Source: Paenibacillus_AA sp045062745
Lineage (GTDB): Bacteria; Bacillota; Bacilli; Paenibacillales; NBRC-103111
Length of the DNA stretch: 64,000 bases
Assembly (NCBI RefSeq): GCF_045062745.1
Contig: NZ_JBJGED010000012.1
Coordinates: 62,001-126,000 of the forward strand
Direction: 5' to 3'
The number at the start of each line of letters is the position of its first letter. Within the stretch, counting starts at the first letter, position 1. Below are positions 33,516-41,402 of the stretch, one piece after another. The position numbers and the translations under genes are program-made. The notes beneath the pieces were generated by a model that was not told the DNA's origin, did no database searches, and saw only the letters and a program-made list of their open reading frames with translations.

Positions 33516-36266
33516 ATGATGGTGAGCTTCAACAAGTTAGTAAAATTGCGGGCAGGCCTCTCTTGGATGATACTGGTTTCGCTCGTGGTCATGGCATGGC
33601 TGCAGCCGACCGCCGTTCATGCGGCTAACACAGAATTTCAAAAACTGGATGTCCGAGTCGGCGAGGAGTTCATAGTGGAGAGCACGGAAGTGAAAGAACC
33701 CCGCTCCTTCCCGTTCGCGTCATCCGTCAAGTCGGCCGTTTATGGACAGCTGGTCACGAAGGTGTTCGTCGGTTTCCAACGGAATGTGGACAGTTCAGCG
33801 GTTCCGTCCCTATATGCGCACAGGCTTTCGATGGACGGAGGAAAGACGTTCAACAGGTATGTTCCGGATATTCCCATGACCAACGTCGTTCAATTGAAGG
33901 ACGGCACATTGCTTAGCGTTCGCTACGATACGAAGATCATCCCCGGAACGAATAATCTGAAAGAAGAGGTTTATTATTATACATCAAACGACGATGGGGA
34001 GACATGGTTGTCACATGTCGGGACACTGACTTCCGAATGGGCAATAGGCCACCGTATCTTGTTCCATCGCGGATTGATGGAGATGGAAGACGGCTCCATT
34101 CTGGCGCCCGTCTACGGAGGGGCGTCAACGGATACGAAGACGAGAGCAATGATCGCCAAATCGACGGACCGTGGGGCATCGTGGACTATTCTTAGCACAA
34201 TTGGAAACGATCCGGCCTTATCATCCGATACGGATTATACCGGGTTTAGCGAACCGGTGATAGTCCGCAGCTCCGATGGAACGTTACTGGCCGTCATGCG
34301 GGTCGGCAACTGGATGCCGATGTATCAAAGCCGCTCGACGGATAACGGGTTGACATGGAGCACGCCGGAGACGCTGCCCGGTCAGCCTTCGATCAATGCA
34401 CAAAGCGTTGACCCGGATTTATTGCTGCTTGAGAATGGCGTACTGGTGCTCAGCTATGGCCGACCTAACAGCAATCTTCTGTTTTCCACGGACGGTACCG
34501 GACAATTTTGGACGCAAATGACCAACACGTATGCGGGGATAACAAGCGGATACACCGGCATGACGGCTGTAGGTCCTAATAGGTTCCTGCTTGTGGGGGA
34601 CAAAGGAGCAAGTTGGAGTTATAATTTGAACCCGTTTCCGGTCCCCAACCCTTTCAAGATATGGGGAAAGTTCGTCGAAGTGGATCCGACCGGTAAAAGC
34701 GCCCAACTCTCCGTGAATAAGCTTGACCTGCAGACAAAGTACGGGATGGAAAAGATTTCTGTGTTGACCAACATGAACGCCGTACCAAAGGGATTCCCGA
34801 AAGCCGGTGTCGCGGCCGCCTTTGACGGCAGCACCGACTATAAAGACAGCGCATTCAAGAACGGCGCCCCCGGAGACGGAGTCTATACACTGGAGCTGGA
34901 CAAAGCGTATCCCATTACCGGATTTGGCGTCAGTCTGCATCCCGGAGTTCCGCAATCGACCGATATTTACGTCTCCCTGGACGGGGTGCGATGGAACGAC
35001 CCGGTTAAATCGTATAATAAAAAGAATACGGAAACAACGGATTACACATATTTCTCGGAACCGATGATGGCCAAGTACGTCAAGCTGGTCAGCAAATTTC
35101 CGGAAGCCCGCAGCGCCCTAAACGAAATCGAATTGTTTGTTGCCCAAGATACGTATGAATCTGAAAAAACGGGGCAAGCGCCGGCCGGATATGAGATCAT
35201 CGGTGGGAACGCGGAAATTTCGGAGAAACAGGCTTATGAAAGCACGCGTTCTCTTAGATTGTTTGATGTTACAGTGACCGGCTCTACCTATATCGGCAAG
35301 TTTGCCCAGCCGTCAAGCAGTAAAACATTGGAGTTCATGTTGTACCCTAAAACGATGTCCGTTTCTTTTCATGTCGAATTGCTTGCGGGCCCGCAGGAGC
35401 AGCTGGTTACCAATTACCAAATAGCGGTGCAACCGGACGGAAGCATTCGTTCCGATAACGGATTAGGGTGGAAGGAGATTGCGGGTAAACAAACCATCCA
35501 GGCAAACGAGTGGAGTCGTTTTCGAATGGTTGCGGACGAAAAAGCGTTTAAATTGTTTGTCAATCAACGATTAATCGGCGTAATCGATAAGATGCCGGAT
35601 GAAAAGCCCCCTCTATTAAGCGCGTTCAGGATGGTAAGCGGAGATCCTGACGGTAAAGGCGACGATTATTACGTGGACGATGTGGCGTTTACCACAGATC
35701 CGGTCTATGCGGATACGTTCGAAAACGACGCTTCAGGAGCTCTTCCGCAAGGTTACGGAGAAGTAACGCTCACTGGTTCGGTATCGGCAACTAGAGGCTT
35801 TGAGAGCTCCAAATCGCTACGGGTTTATGATAACTCCGCATCGGGTATAGCATCAATTAGCAAAGAAACCGATCCTTCGTCCAATAAGAGCCTTGACTTC
35901 CGCATCTATCCGGAAGCGATTGGAGCCGCCAATATATTCGGCATTACAGGACAAATGATAAACGGCAAGCAAACGGCTTATCATTTGGCCGTATTTCCCG
36001 ATGCAAGTCTCCGTTTTTACAATTCCAAGGCATGGGTGGTCATAGCGCCCGCGGGAAGCGTTCCTATTAAAACTTGGAGTCGTATTCGTTTGGAAGCGAG
36101 CTTGACTTCCGCAAATATATATGTGAACGGGAAAAAAGTAGGAACCGTCGGAACATCCTATCCGCTTCTGTTCGATGCATTGGATGGGATTAAATTCGCA
36201 AGCGGAGGTACCGCCCCGGTCGGGGACGATTTCTATATAGACAATGTCATGTTCGGGGAATTTTAA
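33516..36266 (+). CDS. Second secreted BNR-propeller protein with F5/8-like and two tandem C-terminal modules
   Basis: 916 residues, ATG 33516 (another ATG follows directly) after TTAGGAGG. The signal peptide ends in AVHA-AN (about residue 36). The propeller (residues 40-420) has Asp-boxes SMDGGKTF, SNDDGETW, STDRGASW, STDNGLTW and STDGTGQFW. An F5/8 type C-like domain (about 429-541) ends in LNEIELFVAQ. Two modules of about 180 residues follow (546-728 and 731-916), ending GDDFYIDNVMFGEF. Domain order matches the 957-residue protein at 12732. The tandem beta-sandwich modules suggest binding to an extracellular polymer. Exact enzymatic specificity is not readable. Confidence 0.8.
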   Translation: MMVSFNKLVKLRAGLSWMILVSLVVMAWLQPTAVHAANTEFQKLDVRVGEEFIVESTEVKEPRSFPFASSVKSAVYGQLVTKVFVGFQRNVDSSAVPSLYAHRLSMDGGKTFNRYVPDIPMTNVVQLKDGTLLSVRYDTKIIPGTNNLKEEVYYYTSNDDGETWLSHVGTLTSEWAIGHRILFHRGLMEMEDGSILAPVYGGASTDTKTRAMIAKSTDRGASWTILSTIGNDPALSSDTDYTGFSEPVIVRSSDGTLLAVMRVGNWMPMYQSRSTDNGLTWSTPETLPGQPSINAQSVDPDLLLLENGVLVLSYGRPNSNLLFSTDGTGQFWTQMTNTYAGITSGYTGMTAVGPNRFLLVGDKGASWSYNLNPFPVPNPFKIWGKFVEVDPTGKSAQLSVNKLDLQTKYGMEKISVLTNMNAVPKGFPKAGVAAAFDGSTDYKDSAFKNGAPGDGVYTLELDKAYPITGFGVSLHPGVPQSTDIYVSLDGVRWNDPVKSYNKKNTETTDYTYFSEPMMAKYVKLVSKFPEARSALNEIELFVAQDTYESEKTGQAPAGYEIIGGNAEISEKQAYESTRSLRLFDVTVTGSTYIGKFAQPSSSKTLEFMLYPKTMSVSFHVELLAGPQEQLVTNYQIAVQPDGSIRSDNGLGWKEIAGKQTIQANEWSRFRMVADEKAFKLFVNQRLIGVIDKMPDEKPPLLSAFRMVSGDPDGKGDDYYVDDVAFTTDPVYADTFENDASGALPQGYGEVTLTGSVSATRGFESSKSLRVYDNSASGIASISKETDPSSNKSLDFRIYPEAIGAANIFGITGQMINGKQTAYHLAVFPDASLRFYNSKAWVVIAPAGSVPIKTWSRIRLEASLTSANIYVNGKKVGTVGTSYPLLFDALDGIKFASGGTAPVGDDFYIDNVMFGEF

Positions 36267-36297
36267 ACGCACCAGACCGATTAACTCAATCACAAAG

Positions 36298-36331
36298 AAC
36301 CTGACCTGTGAAACTATAGGTCAGGTTTTTT
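36298..36331 (+). terminator. Intrinsic terminator closing the glycan locus
   Basis: AACCTGACCT (36298-36307) pairs with AGGTCAGGTT (36318-36327), followed by six T residues. Confidence 0.9.
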
Positions 36332-36341
36332 CATAAATTAC

Positions 36342-36878
36342 CTACGGCAAGGGAGCTCCCTTGGCCTCATGCTCCGCTTCCTTCTCCGCCTGCTTGCGGT
36401 GCGCGATCCGGCTGCTCGCCGCCGCCGCGATCGCACCGACGATATCGTCGAGGAACGTATGCGTCTCGCCTGTCGACTTGTCGTTCAGCCGCTTCAGGAT
36501 GCCCGGCTTCACCTTGTCGATGTAGCCGAAGTTCGTGAAGCCGATGCTGCCGTATACGTTCACGATCGACAAGGCCAACACCTCATCGCAGCCGTACAAG
36601 CCTTCGTCGTTCTCGATCATCTCCTGCAGCGGGGGGAGCAGCTTGCCTTCCGCGGCCAGCATATCCAGCTGGATGCCGGTCAGAATCGCATTTTGCACCT
36701 CGCGCTTGGACAGCACCCGTTCGACCGTCTCTAGGCATTCTGCCATCGTCAAGTTAGGGAAGTAAGGCTGTTGGAGGAACATGACCAGCTCGGCGATCTC
36801 TTCCTTCGTCACTCCGCGATCTTTCAGCCAGGCAAGTGTGGCGGCTTCAACTTTTTGACTATTCAGGCTGTAGGCCAT
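36342..36878 (-). CDS. Phosphatidylglycerophosphatase A family protein (YutG-like)
   Basis: 178 residues from ATG 36878 (GGAGG 8 bases upstream on the minus strand). Strongly like B. subtilis YutG: ERVLSKREVQNAILTGIQLD, DEGLYGCDEVLALSIVNVYG, SIGFTNFGYIDKVKPGILK and HTFLDDIVGAIAAAASSR. The PgpA family dephosphorylates phosphatidylglycerophosphate; Firmicute members lack the membrane helices of enterobacterial PgpA and their role is less certain. Convergent with the glycan locus. Confidence 0.88.
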   Translation of the reverse strand: MAYSLNSQKVEAATLAWLKDRGVTKEEIAELVMFLQQPYFPNLTMAECLETVERVLSKREVQNAILTGIQLDMLAAEGKLLPPLQEMIENDEGLYGCDEVLALSIVNVYGSIGFTNFGYIDKVKPGILKRLNDKSTGETHTFLDDIVGAIAAAASSRIAHRKQAEKEAEHEAKGAPLP

Positions 36879-37050
36879 GGGGCATTCCTCCATTGTGCGT
36901 ATTCTTCTCAGCATACCATATGCTGGATCATTCCCAAAATCAACGGGGACTTTCACTTTCCGAAGCTTAGGACAAAATGTAGGTATATAACTTGTCAAGG
37001 CTCGTATACATAGTAACACCTAGTCCCAAGAAACCATGAGGAGGATTCCA

Positions 37051-38091
37051 ATGAAGCCGAGCTATTGGATGAAGTGGGGAGCCATCGCAGGGGTTACGAT
37101 TCTGCTGACTTCCGGGTGTTCCCTGATGAAATCGGGCGAGATCGATCCCCCGCCTGCCGATGTCGCCGTGAATGACGGTCAAGGAGGCGCTGTCCCTGTC
37201 TCTGCCGGGGTGCAAGGACAGACCCAGCCCACAACCCTGTATCTGAAAGACCGTAACGGCCTAATCGCGCCCGTGACGATGAATTTGCCCAAAGTGGAAG
37301 GCGTCGCCCGCAAAGCATTGGAGTTCATGGTGGAGGACGGTGCCTCGAAGGGTCAGCTCCCCAAAGATTTCATGGCGGTGCTGCCGAAGGGCACGCAGAT
37401 CAAGGGGCTCGATATCAACCAGGAGAAAAAGCTCGCGACGGTCGATTTTTCCAAGGAGTTCAAGAATTACGCCGTTCAAGACGAGCGCAGGCTGATGGAG
37501 GCGATCACGTGGACGCTGACCGGGTTCTCCGGCATCGACAACGTACAGATCTGGCTGGACGGCAAAGCGCTCACGGAAATGCCGGTAGGCGGCACGCCGA
37601 TTGACGGAGCGCTCACCCGGGCGATTGGGATCAATCTCGAGCGAGCCGAGGGTGCGGAGTTCGGCCAAACGACGCCGGTCACCTTGTACTTCCAAGGCGA
37701 GACGAGCGATAAAACGAAATATTACGTGCCGGTCACCCGCATGGTGAAGCGAACGGACGACAAAGCGAAGGCCGTCATGGAGCAGCTGATTCTGGGACCA
37801 ACCGTCAAGTCCAAGCTGCAGTCAGTGCTCGCCCCGACGCTCGAAATACCTAAGCTCGAATTGGGCGCAGACGGCGTCATGAACGTCAACTTCACCGGCA
37901 AGCTGCTGGGAACGGATAAGAAAGCGCCTAGCGCGGCGATTCAATCGGTCATTCTCTCCCTGACGGAAAATGCCGGCGTCTCCAAGGTACAGATCAAGGT
38001 GGACGGCAACACGACGGTAACTTCAACCGACAACCAAAACCTGAGCAAGCCCGTAACGCGCCCGACAGGGCTCAACCCAATCAAGATGTAA
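37051..38091 (+). CDS. GerMN-domain lipoprotein (GerM-like)
   Basis: 346 residues from ATG 37051 (GAGGAGG upstream; an in-frame ATG 15 bases earlier overlaps that site). A lipoprotein signal ends in TSGC (Cys23). Two GerMN domains follow, about residues 60-185 and 205-330, each with a strand pattern around VTLYFQ/TTLYLKD, an ARKALEFMVEDG/AKAVMEQLILG helix and a ...VDFSKEFKNY / VNFTGKLLG core. B. subtilis GerM has the same two-domain layout and works in sporulation and germination at the spore envelope. It directly precedes rph, as gerM does in Bacillus. Confidence 0.88.
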   Translation: MKPSYWMKWGAIAGVTILLTSGCSLMKSGEIDPPPADVAVNDGQGGAVPVSAGVQGQTQPTTLYLKDRNGLIAPVTMNLPKVEGVARKALEFMVEDGASKGQLPKDFMAVLPKGTQIKGLDINQEKKLATVDFSKEFKNYAVQDERRLMEAITWTLTGFSGIDNVQIWLDGKALTEMPVGGTPIDGALTRAIGINLERAEGAEFGQTTPVTLYFQGETSDKTKYYVPVTRMVKRTDDKAKAVMEQLILGPTVKSKLQSVLAPTLEIPKLELGADGVMNVNFTGKLLGTDKKAPSAAIQSVILSLTENAGVSKVQIKVDGNTTVTSTDNQNLSKPVTRPTGLNPIKM

Positions 38092-38115
38092 GTGCTGCAT
38101 CAAGCCAATCAGCCG

Positions 38116-38144
38116 AAGCCGATCCCTCTGCGGATCGGCTTTTC
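38116..38144 (+). terminator. Intrinsic terminator after GerM-like gene
   Basis: AAGCCGATCC (38116-38125) pairs with GGATCGGCTT (38132-38141), followed by a short T-tract. Confidence 0.85.
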
Positions 38145-38278
38145 CTATGCGCTTGTAGTACGGACTTTGGCAGCTGCAGCAGGGGGTTAATGCTTTTCCG
38201 GTCGGACTTTGGTAAAATGAGGGGGTTAAGCGCACAATAGGGAAGTTGGAACGGAAAAGAGATGGAGGCTGTGAACGT

Positions 38279-39043
38279 ATGGGTTTGAGAGCTGACGGAA
38301 GAGATTATGCGGAGCCGCGGTCAATCGCGATTACCCCCCATTATATCAAGCATGCGGAAGGCTCGGTGCTGATCGAGGTCGGCGATACGAAGGTGATTTG
38401 CACCGCCACGATCGAGGATCGGGTGCCTCCTTTTATGAAAGGCCAAGGGAAGGGCTGGGTGACGGCTGAATATTCGATGCTGCCCCGCGCCACGCAAGTG
38501 CGGAACCAGCGGGAAGCTGCGAAGGGCAAGCTCGGCGGACGCACGATGGAGATCCAGCGTCTGATCGGCCGCGCGCTGCGTTCGGTGATCGAGTTGGAAG
38601 CGCTCGGCGAGCGTACGATTACGATTGATTGCGACGTCATCCAGGCCGACGGCGGGACGCGGACGACTTCGATTACGGGAGCGTTCGTGGCGCTGTGCTT
38701 TGCCATTCAGAAGCTGCTGGAGACTCAAAAGCTGAAGAGCTCCCCGATCACGGACTTCCTGGCTTCGATCAGCGTCGGCGTCATTGACGAGCAGCCGTGC
38801 CTGGACTTGAACTATGTGGAGGATTCGCAGGCCAAGGTGGACATGAACGTCGTGATGACGGGGCAAGGGAAATTCGTCGAGGTGCAGGGCACCGGCGAGG
38901 AAGCGCCCTTCTCTCGCGAAGAGCTGAATGAGCTGCTGGCGCTCGCCGAGCTCGGTATCGAGCTCATGATCGAGAAGCAGAAGGAAGTGCTCGGGCCGCT
39001 CGTCTCGGTCGTAGGCGGAGGGAAATATGCGGGGGGCGCTTAA
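38279..39043 (+). CDS. rph: Ribonuclease PH
   Basis: 254 residues from ATG 38279 (GATGGAGG upstream). The phosphorolytic 3'-5' exonuclease that trims tRNA 3' ends. Signatures are clear: MGLRADGRDYAEPR, EGSVLIEVGDTKVICTATIEDRVP, EYSMLPRATQVRNQREAAKGK, and TIDCDVIQADGGTRTTSITGA, which holds the phosphate-site residues. Length is normal. The gene overlaps the XTP diphosphatase gene by 17 bases, the usual Bacillus pairing. Confidence 0.97.
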   Translation: MGLRADGRDYAEPRSIAITPHYIKHAEGSVLIEVGDTKVICTATIEDRVPPFMKGQGKGWVTAEYSMLPRATQVRNQREAAKGKLGGRTMEIQRLIGRALRSVIELEALGERTITIDCDVIQADGGTRTTSITGAFVALCFAIQKLLETQKLKSSPITDFLASISVGVIDEQPCLDLNYVEDSQAKVDMNVVMTGQGKFVEVQGTGEEAPFSREELNELLALAELGIELMIEKQKEVLGPLVSVVGGGKYAGGA

Positions 39044-39695
39044 CGGAAACGTACTGGTCATCGCGACCCGAAACCAAGGCAAGGTGAGAGAGTTTGCTCA
39101 CCGATTCGGCAAGCTCGGGCTCACCGTGAAGAGCCTCGCAGATTATGAGGCGCTGCCCGACATCGTTGAGGACCGGGACACGTTCGCCGGCAATGCCGAG
39201 AAGAAGGCCGTCGTCATCGCGCAGGCACTCGGCTTGCCTGTGCTGGCCGACGACTCCGGCTTGTGCGTCGATGCGCTCGACGGAGCGCCGGGCGTCTACT
39301 CGGCGCGCTACGCCGGCGAGCCGTCGGACGACGCGGCGAACAACCGCAAGCTGCTGCGGGAGCTGCAGCAGCTCAGGCCCACGCCGGCTGCGGCCTTGGA
39401 GCCGCCGGCCCCCGAGCCGGCGCCGGATGGTGCGCGCGCGCTGAGCACGGCGCGATTCGTCTGCGCGCTGGCCGTCCACGATCCGGAGACGGGCGCCACG
39501 CTCCACGCGGAGGGGGCGTGCGAGGGCTGGATTCTCGACCGCGCGCTCGGCGACAACGGCTTCGGGTACGATCCATTGTTCCTCGTACCTGCTTATGGGC
39601 GGACAATGGCTCAGCTGTCGATAGAGGAGAAAAATGCGATCAGCCATAGGGCCGTTGCGATCGATCGCCTGTTGGAGCTATGGCGGGATCAATAA
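39027..39695 (+). CDS. XTP/dITP diphosphatase (RdgB/HAM1, YsnA-like)
   Basis: 222 residues. It removes XTP and dITP from the nucleotide pool. Family motifs are intact: VLVIATRNQGKVREF, DTFAGNAEKKA, VLADDSGLCVDALDGAPGVYSARYAG, DNGFGYDPLFL and MAQLSIEEKNAISHRAVA. It carries an extra low-complexity, proline/alanine-rich insert (about residues 113-137, TPAAALEPPAPEPAPDGARA) between the helical and second strand regions; most relatives have about 195-205 residues. It overlaps rph by 17 bases. Confidence 0.94.
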   Translation: MRGALNGNVLVIATRNQGKVREFAHRFGKLGLTVKSLADYEALPDIVEDRDTFAGNAEKKAVVIAQALGLPVLADDSGLCVDALDGAPGVYSARYAGEPSDDAANNRKLLRELQQLRPTPAAALEPPAPEPAPDGARALSTARFVCALAVHDPETGATLHAEGACEGWILDRALGDNGFGYDPLFLVPAYGRTMAQLSIEEKNAISHRAVAIDRLLELWRDQ

Positions 39696-39705
39696 GTGGA
39701 GTGAG

Positions 39706-39738
39706 GCCGGTGCGTCTGTTGATGCATCGGCTTTTTTT
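39706..39738 (+). terminator. Intrinsic terminator after rph operon
   Basis: GCCGGTGCGTC (39706-39716) pairs with GATGCATCGGC (39721-39731) with two G-T pairs, followed by seven T residues. Confidence 0.88.
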
Positions 39739-39807
39739 CTTATGGGTACTATCCCATTCGCTCAGGAAGGTGGTATGATAACCTTTAAAAACCTGGGAGG
39801 GGTAGGG

Positions 39808-40239
39808 ATGGACTATACGATCAGCACGGATAAATCGCGGTTGGATGTGGGAGTCATCAAAGGTTTTTTGGAGAGAAGCTATTGGGGGAAGCATCGGGCG
39901 GAAGAGACGATCATCCGTACCTCCATCGACAACTCTTTATGCTACGGGGTGTACGACGGCGGCAGGCAGATCGGTTTTGCCCGCGTCATTACGGACTTCG
40001 CGACCAGCTACTATTTGTGCGACGTGTATATCGACGAGGACTACCGGGGCAAGGGCGTGGGGAAGTCGCTTATTGAGGCGATCACAACTTCGGACGAATT
40101 GAAGAATGTTCAAGGAATCCTTGGGACGAAGGATGCGCACGGCTTGTACGAGCAATATGGATTCGCCCGGGACGCGGAACGGTTTATGCGCAGAGTGCCG
40201 GATTATTTGCGCGAGCGGATTGCTAATGGGCAGGGGTGA
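39808..40239 (+). CDS. GNAT-family N-acetyltransferase
   Basis: 143 residues from ATG 39808 (GGGAGGGG upstream). The acetyl-CoA binding loop is DEDYRGKGVGKSLIEAI (R/Q-x-x-G-x-G/A) after the CDVYID strand, and the closing ...AHGLYEQYGFARDAERFMRR is typical of GNAT enzymes. Substrate unknown. A terminator separates it from the rph operon. Confidence 0.88.
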   Translation: MDYTISTDKSRLDVGVIKGFLERSYWGKHRAEETIIRTSIDNSLCYGVYDGGRQIGFARVITDFATSYYLCDVYIDEDYRGKGVGKSLIEAITTSDELKNVQGILGTKDAHGLYEQYGFARDAERFMRRVPDYLRERIANGQG

Positions 40240-40379
40240 GGCGTTGATTTTCTCGAAAAAATATTGACGATAGTGCAATCTTTGATTGATATCGGAACGA
40301 ATGTTCGATTGATTAGCACGATACCACATATCAGTCTCCCGTGATAAACTAAGATTAGTTTAGGGAAGGTGTGAACAGA

Positions 40380-40664
40380 ATGGAAGCTCTGATTCAGGAA
40401 ATTCTCGTTAGGTTGGAGCGCATGGAGTCCGGGATGAATGAGAAACTTGCTGTGTTGCGTCAAGAAATGAACGATCGTTTTGACCACCTTTATCGGAAAT
40501 TGGACGAGTACCAAGCCGAGAATATCGCTGCGGACGAGAAGCTGCTCACGTTGATCGGCGTCACGAACGACCGCCTGGATTACCAGCTCAGCAGGGTGGT
40601 CAAATCAGAAGAAGAGATTTTCCTGCTCAAGCGTGCAGGCAAGCTTAGGTTTGATCCAACCTGA
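40380..40664 (+). CDS. Small coiled-coil protein of unknown function
   Basis: 94 residues from ATG 40380, with GGGAAGG 10 bases upstream (a GTG at 40371 is too close to that site). The sequence is almost entirely amphipathic helix with heptads: ILVRLERMESGMNEKLAVLR, DRFDHLYRKLDEYQ, NDRLDYQLSRVV. No signal peptide or membrane helix. Many bacilli encode such short coiled-coil proteins without known role. A strong terminator follows. Confidence 0.7.
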   Translation: MEALIQEILVRLERMESGMNEKLAVLRQEMNDRFDHLYRKLDEYQAENIAADEKLLTLIGVTNDRLDYQLSRVVKSEEEIFLLKRAGKLRFDPT

Positions 40665-40693
40665 TAAGAAATTTCCTTTACGATATTCGATGC

Positions 40694-40719
40694 AATCCGC
40701 TATATGGCGGATTTTTTTT
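40694..40719 (+). terminator. Intrinsic terminator after small coiled-coil gene
   Basis: AATCCGC (40694-40700) pairs with GCGGATT (40707-40713), followed by eight T residues. Confidence 0.9.
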
Positions 40720-40835
40720 GTTGTATCAGCAGGCCATTGGTCCTGCTTTGTCAGTTCCTTGTCAGTTTTGCTTTCTATAATGAGAGAAAGGAGGGTTAGC
40801 TCCGATATGAACTTCACGAAAGGAGCAGGAACCGC

Positions 40836-41402
40836 ATGAAGCTGGGAACCGACATGCAGGCCGATCCGTACGTCGGCGAGATTCGGTTGTTTGGCGGACT
40901 GTACGCGCCTGTGGGATGGGCATTTTGCCACGGACAACTTCTCCCCATTGCCGAGTACAAAGCTCTATTCTCCGTCCTCGGCAGCCTGTACGGCGGGGAC
41001 GGCCAAACTACATTCGCCCTGCCCGATCTGCGAGGCCGAATCCCGGTTGGCGCCGGGCCAAGCCGGAGCGGCAGCGTGTACCCGATCGGCGGCACCGGAG
41101 GCGCGGAGACCGTAGCGCTCCTGCCCGAACATCTCCCGGCACACACGCATGCGGTTGCCGCAGATGCCGGTCCCGCTAATCAGACCGATCCGACGCTCCA
41201 AGTATGGGGGAGAGGGACGGAATCCAAATACACCGCGCTGCCTCCCGATGCGACAATGAACCCGAAGGCCATTGCATCCACAGGCGGCGGGGGCGTACAC
41301 GGCAATATGATGCCGTTCCAGGTCGTCTCGTTCATCATCGCCTTGACCGGGGCCTACCCTGGGAATGATTCCAGAGACGGGCGACAGGAGGGGCGAGAAT
41401 GA
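40836..41402 (+). CDS. Phage tail collar-domain protein (MdpB-like)
   Basis: 188 residues, ATG 40836 after GAAAGGAG (ATG 40854 is an alternative). The tail collar motif runs YVGEIRLFGGLYAPVGWAFC, GQLLPI, YKALFSVLGSLYGGDGQTTFALPDLRGRIPVG, and later HTHAV and MNPKAI, matching microcystin-dependent protein (MdpB) type tail-fibre proteins of about 170-190 residues. It is coupled to the next gene by an ATGA overlap. No other phage gene is near. Confidence 0.85.
   Translation: MKLGTDMQADPYVGEIRLFGGLYAPVGWAFCHGQLLPIAEYKALFSVLGSLYGGDGQTTFALPDLRGRIPVGAGPSRSGSVYPIGGTGGAETVALLPEHLPAHTHAVAADAGPANQTDPTLQVWGRGTESKYTALPPDATMNPKAIASTGGGGVHGNMMPFQVVSFIIALTGAYPGNDSRDGRQEGRE

Noticed and set aside
12732..36266. 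Sialic-acid degradation locus (because BNR proteins are often called sialidases)
   Set aside because: No N-acetylneuraminate lyase, kinase, epimerase or GlcNAc-6-P enzymes are present, and the partner enzymes (GH4, acid-sugar dehydratases) point to other sugars. The BNR fold alone does not set specificity.
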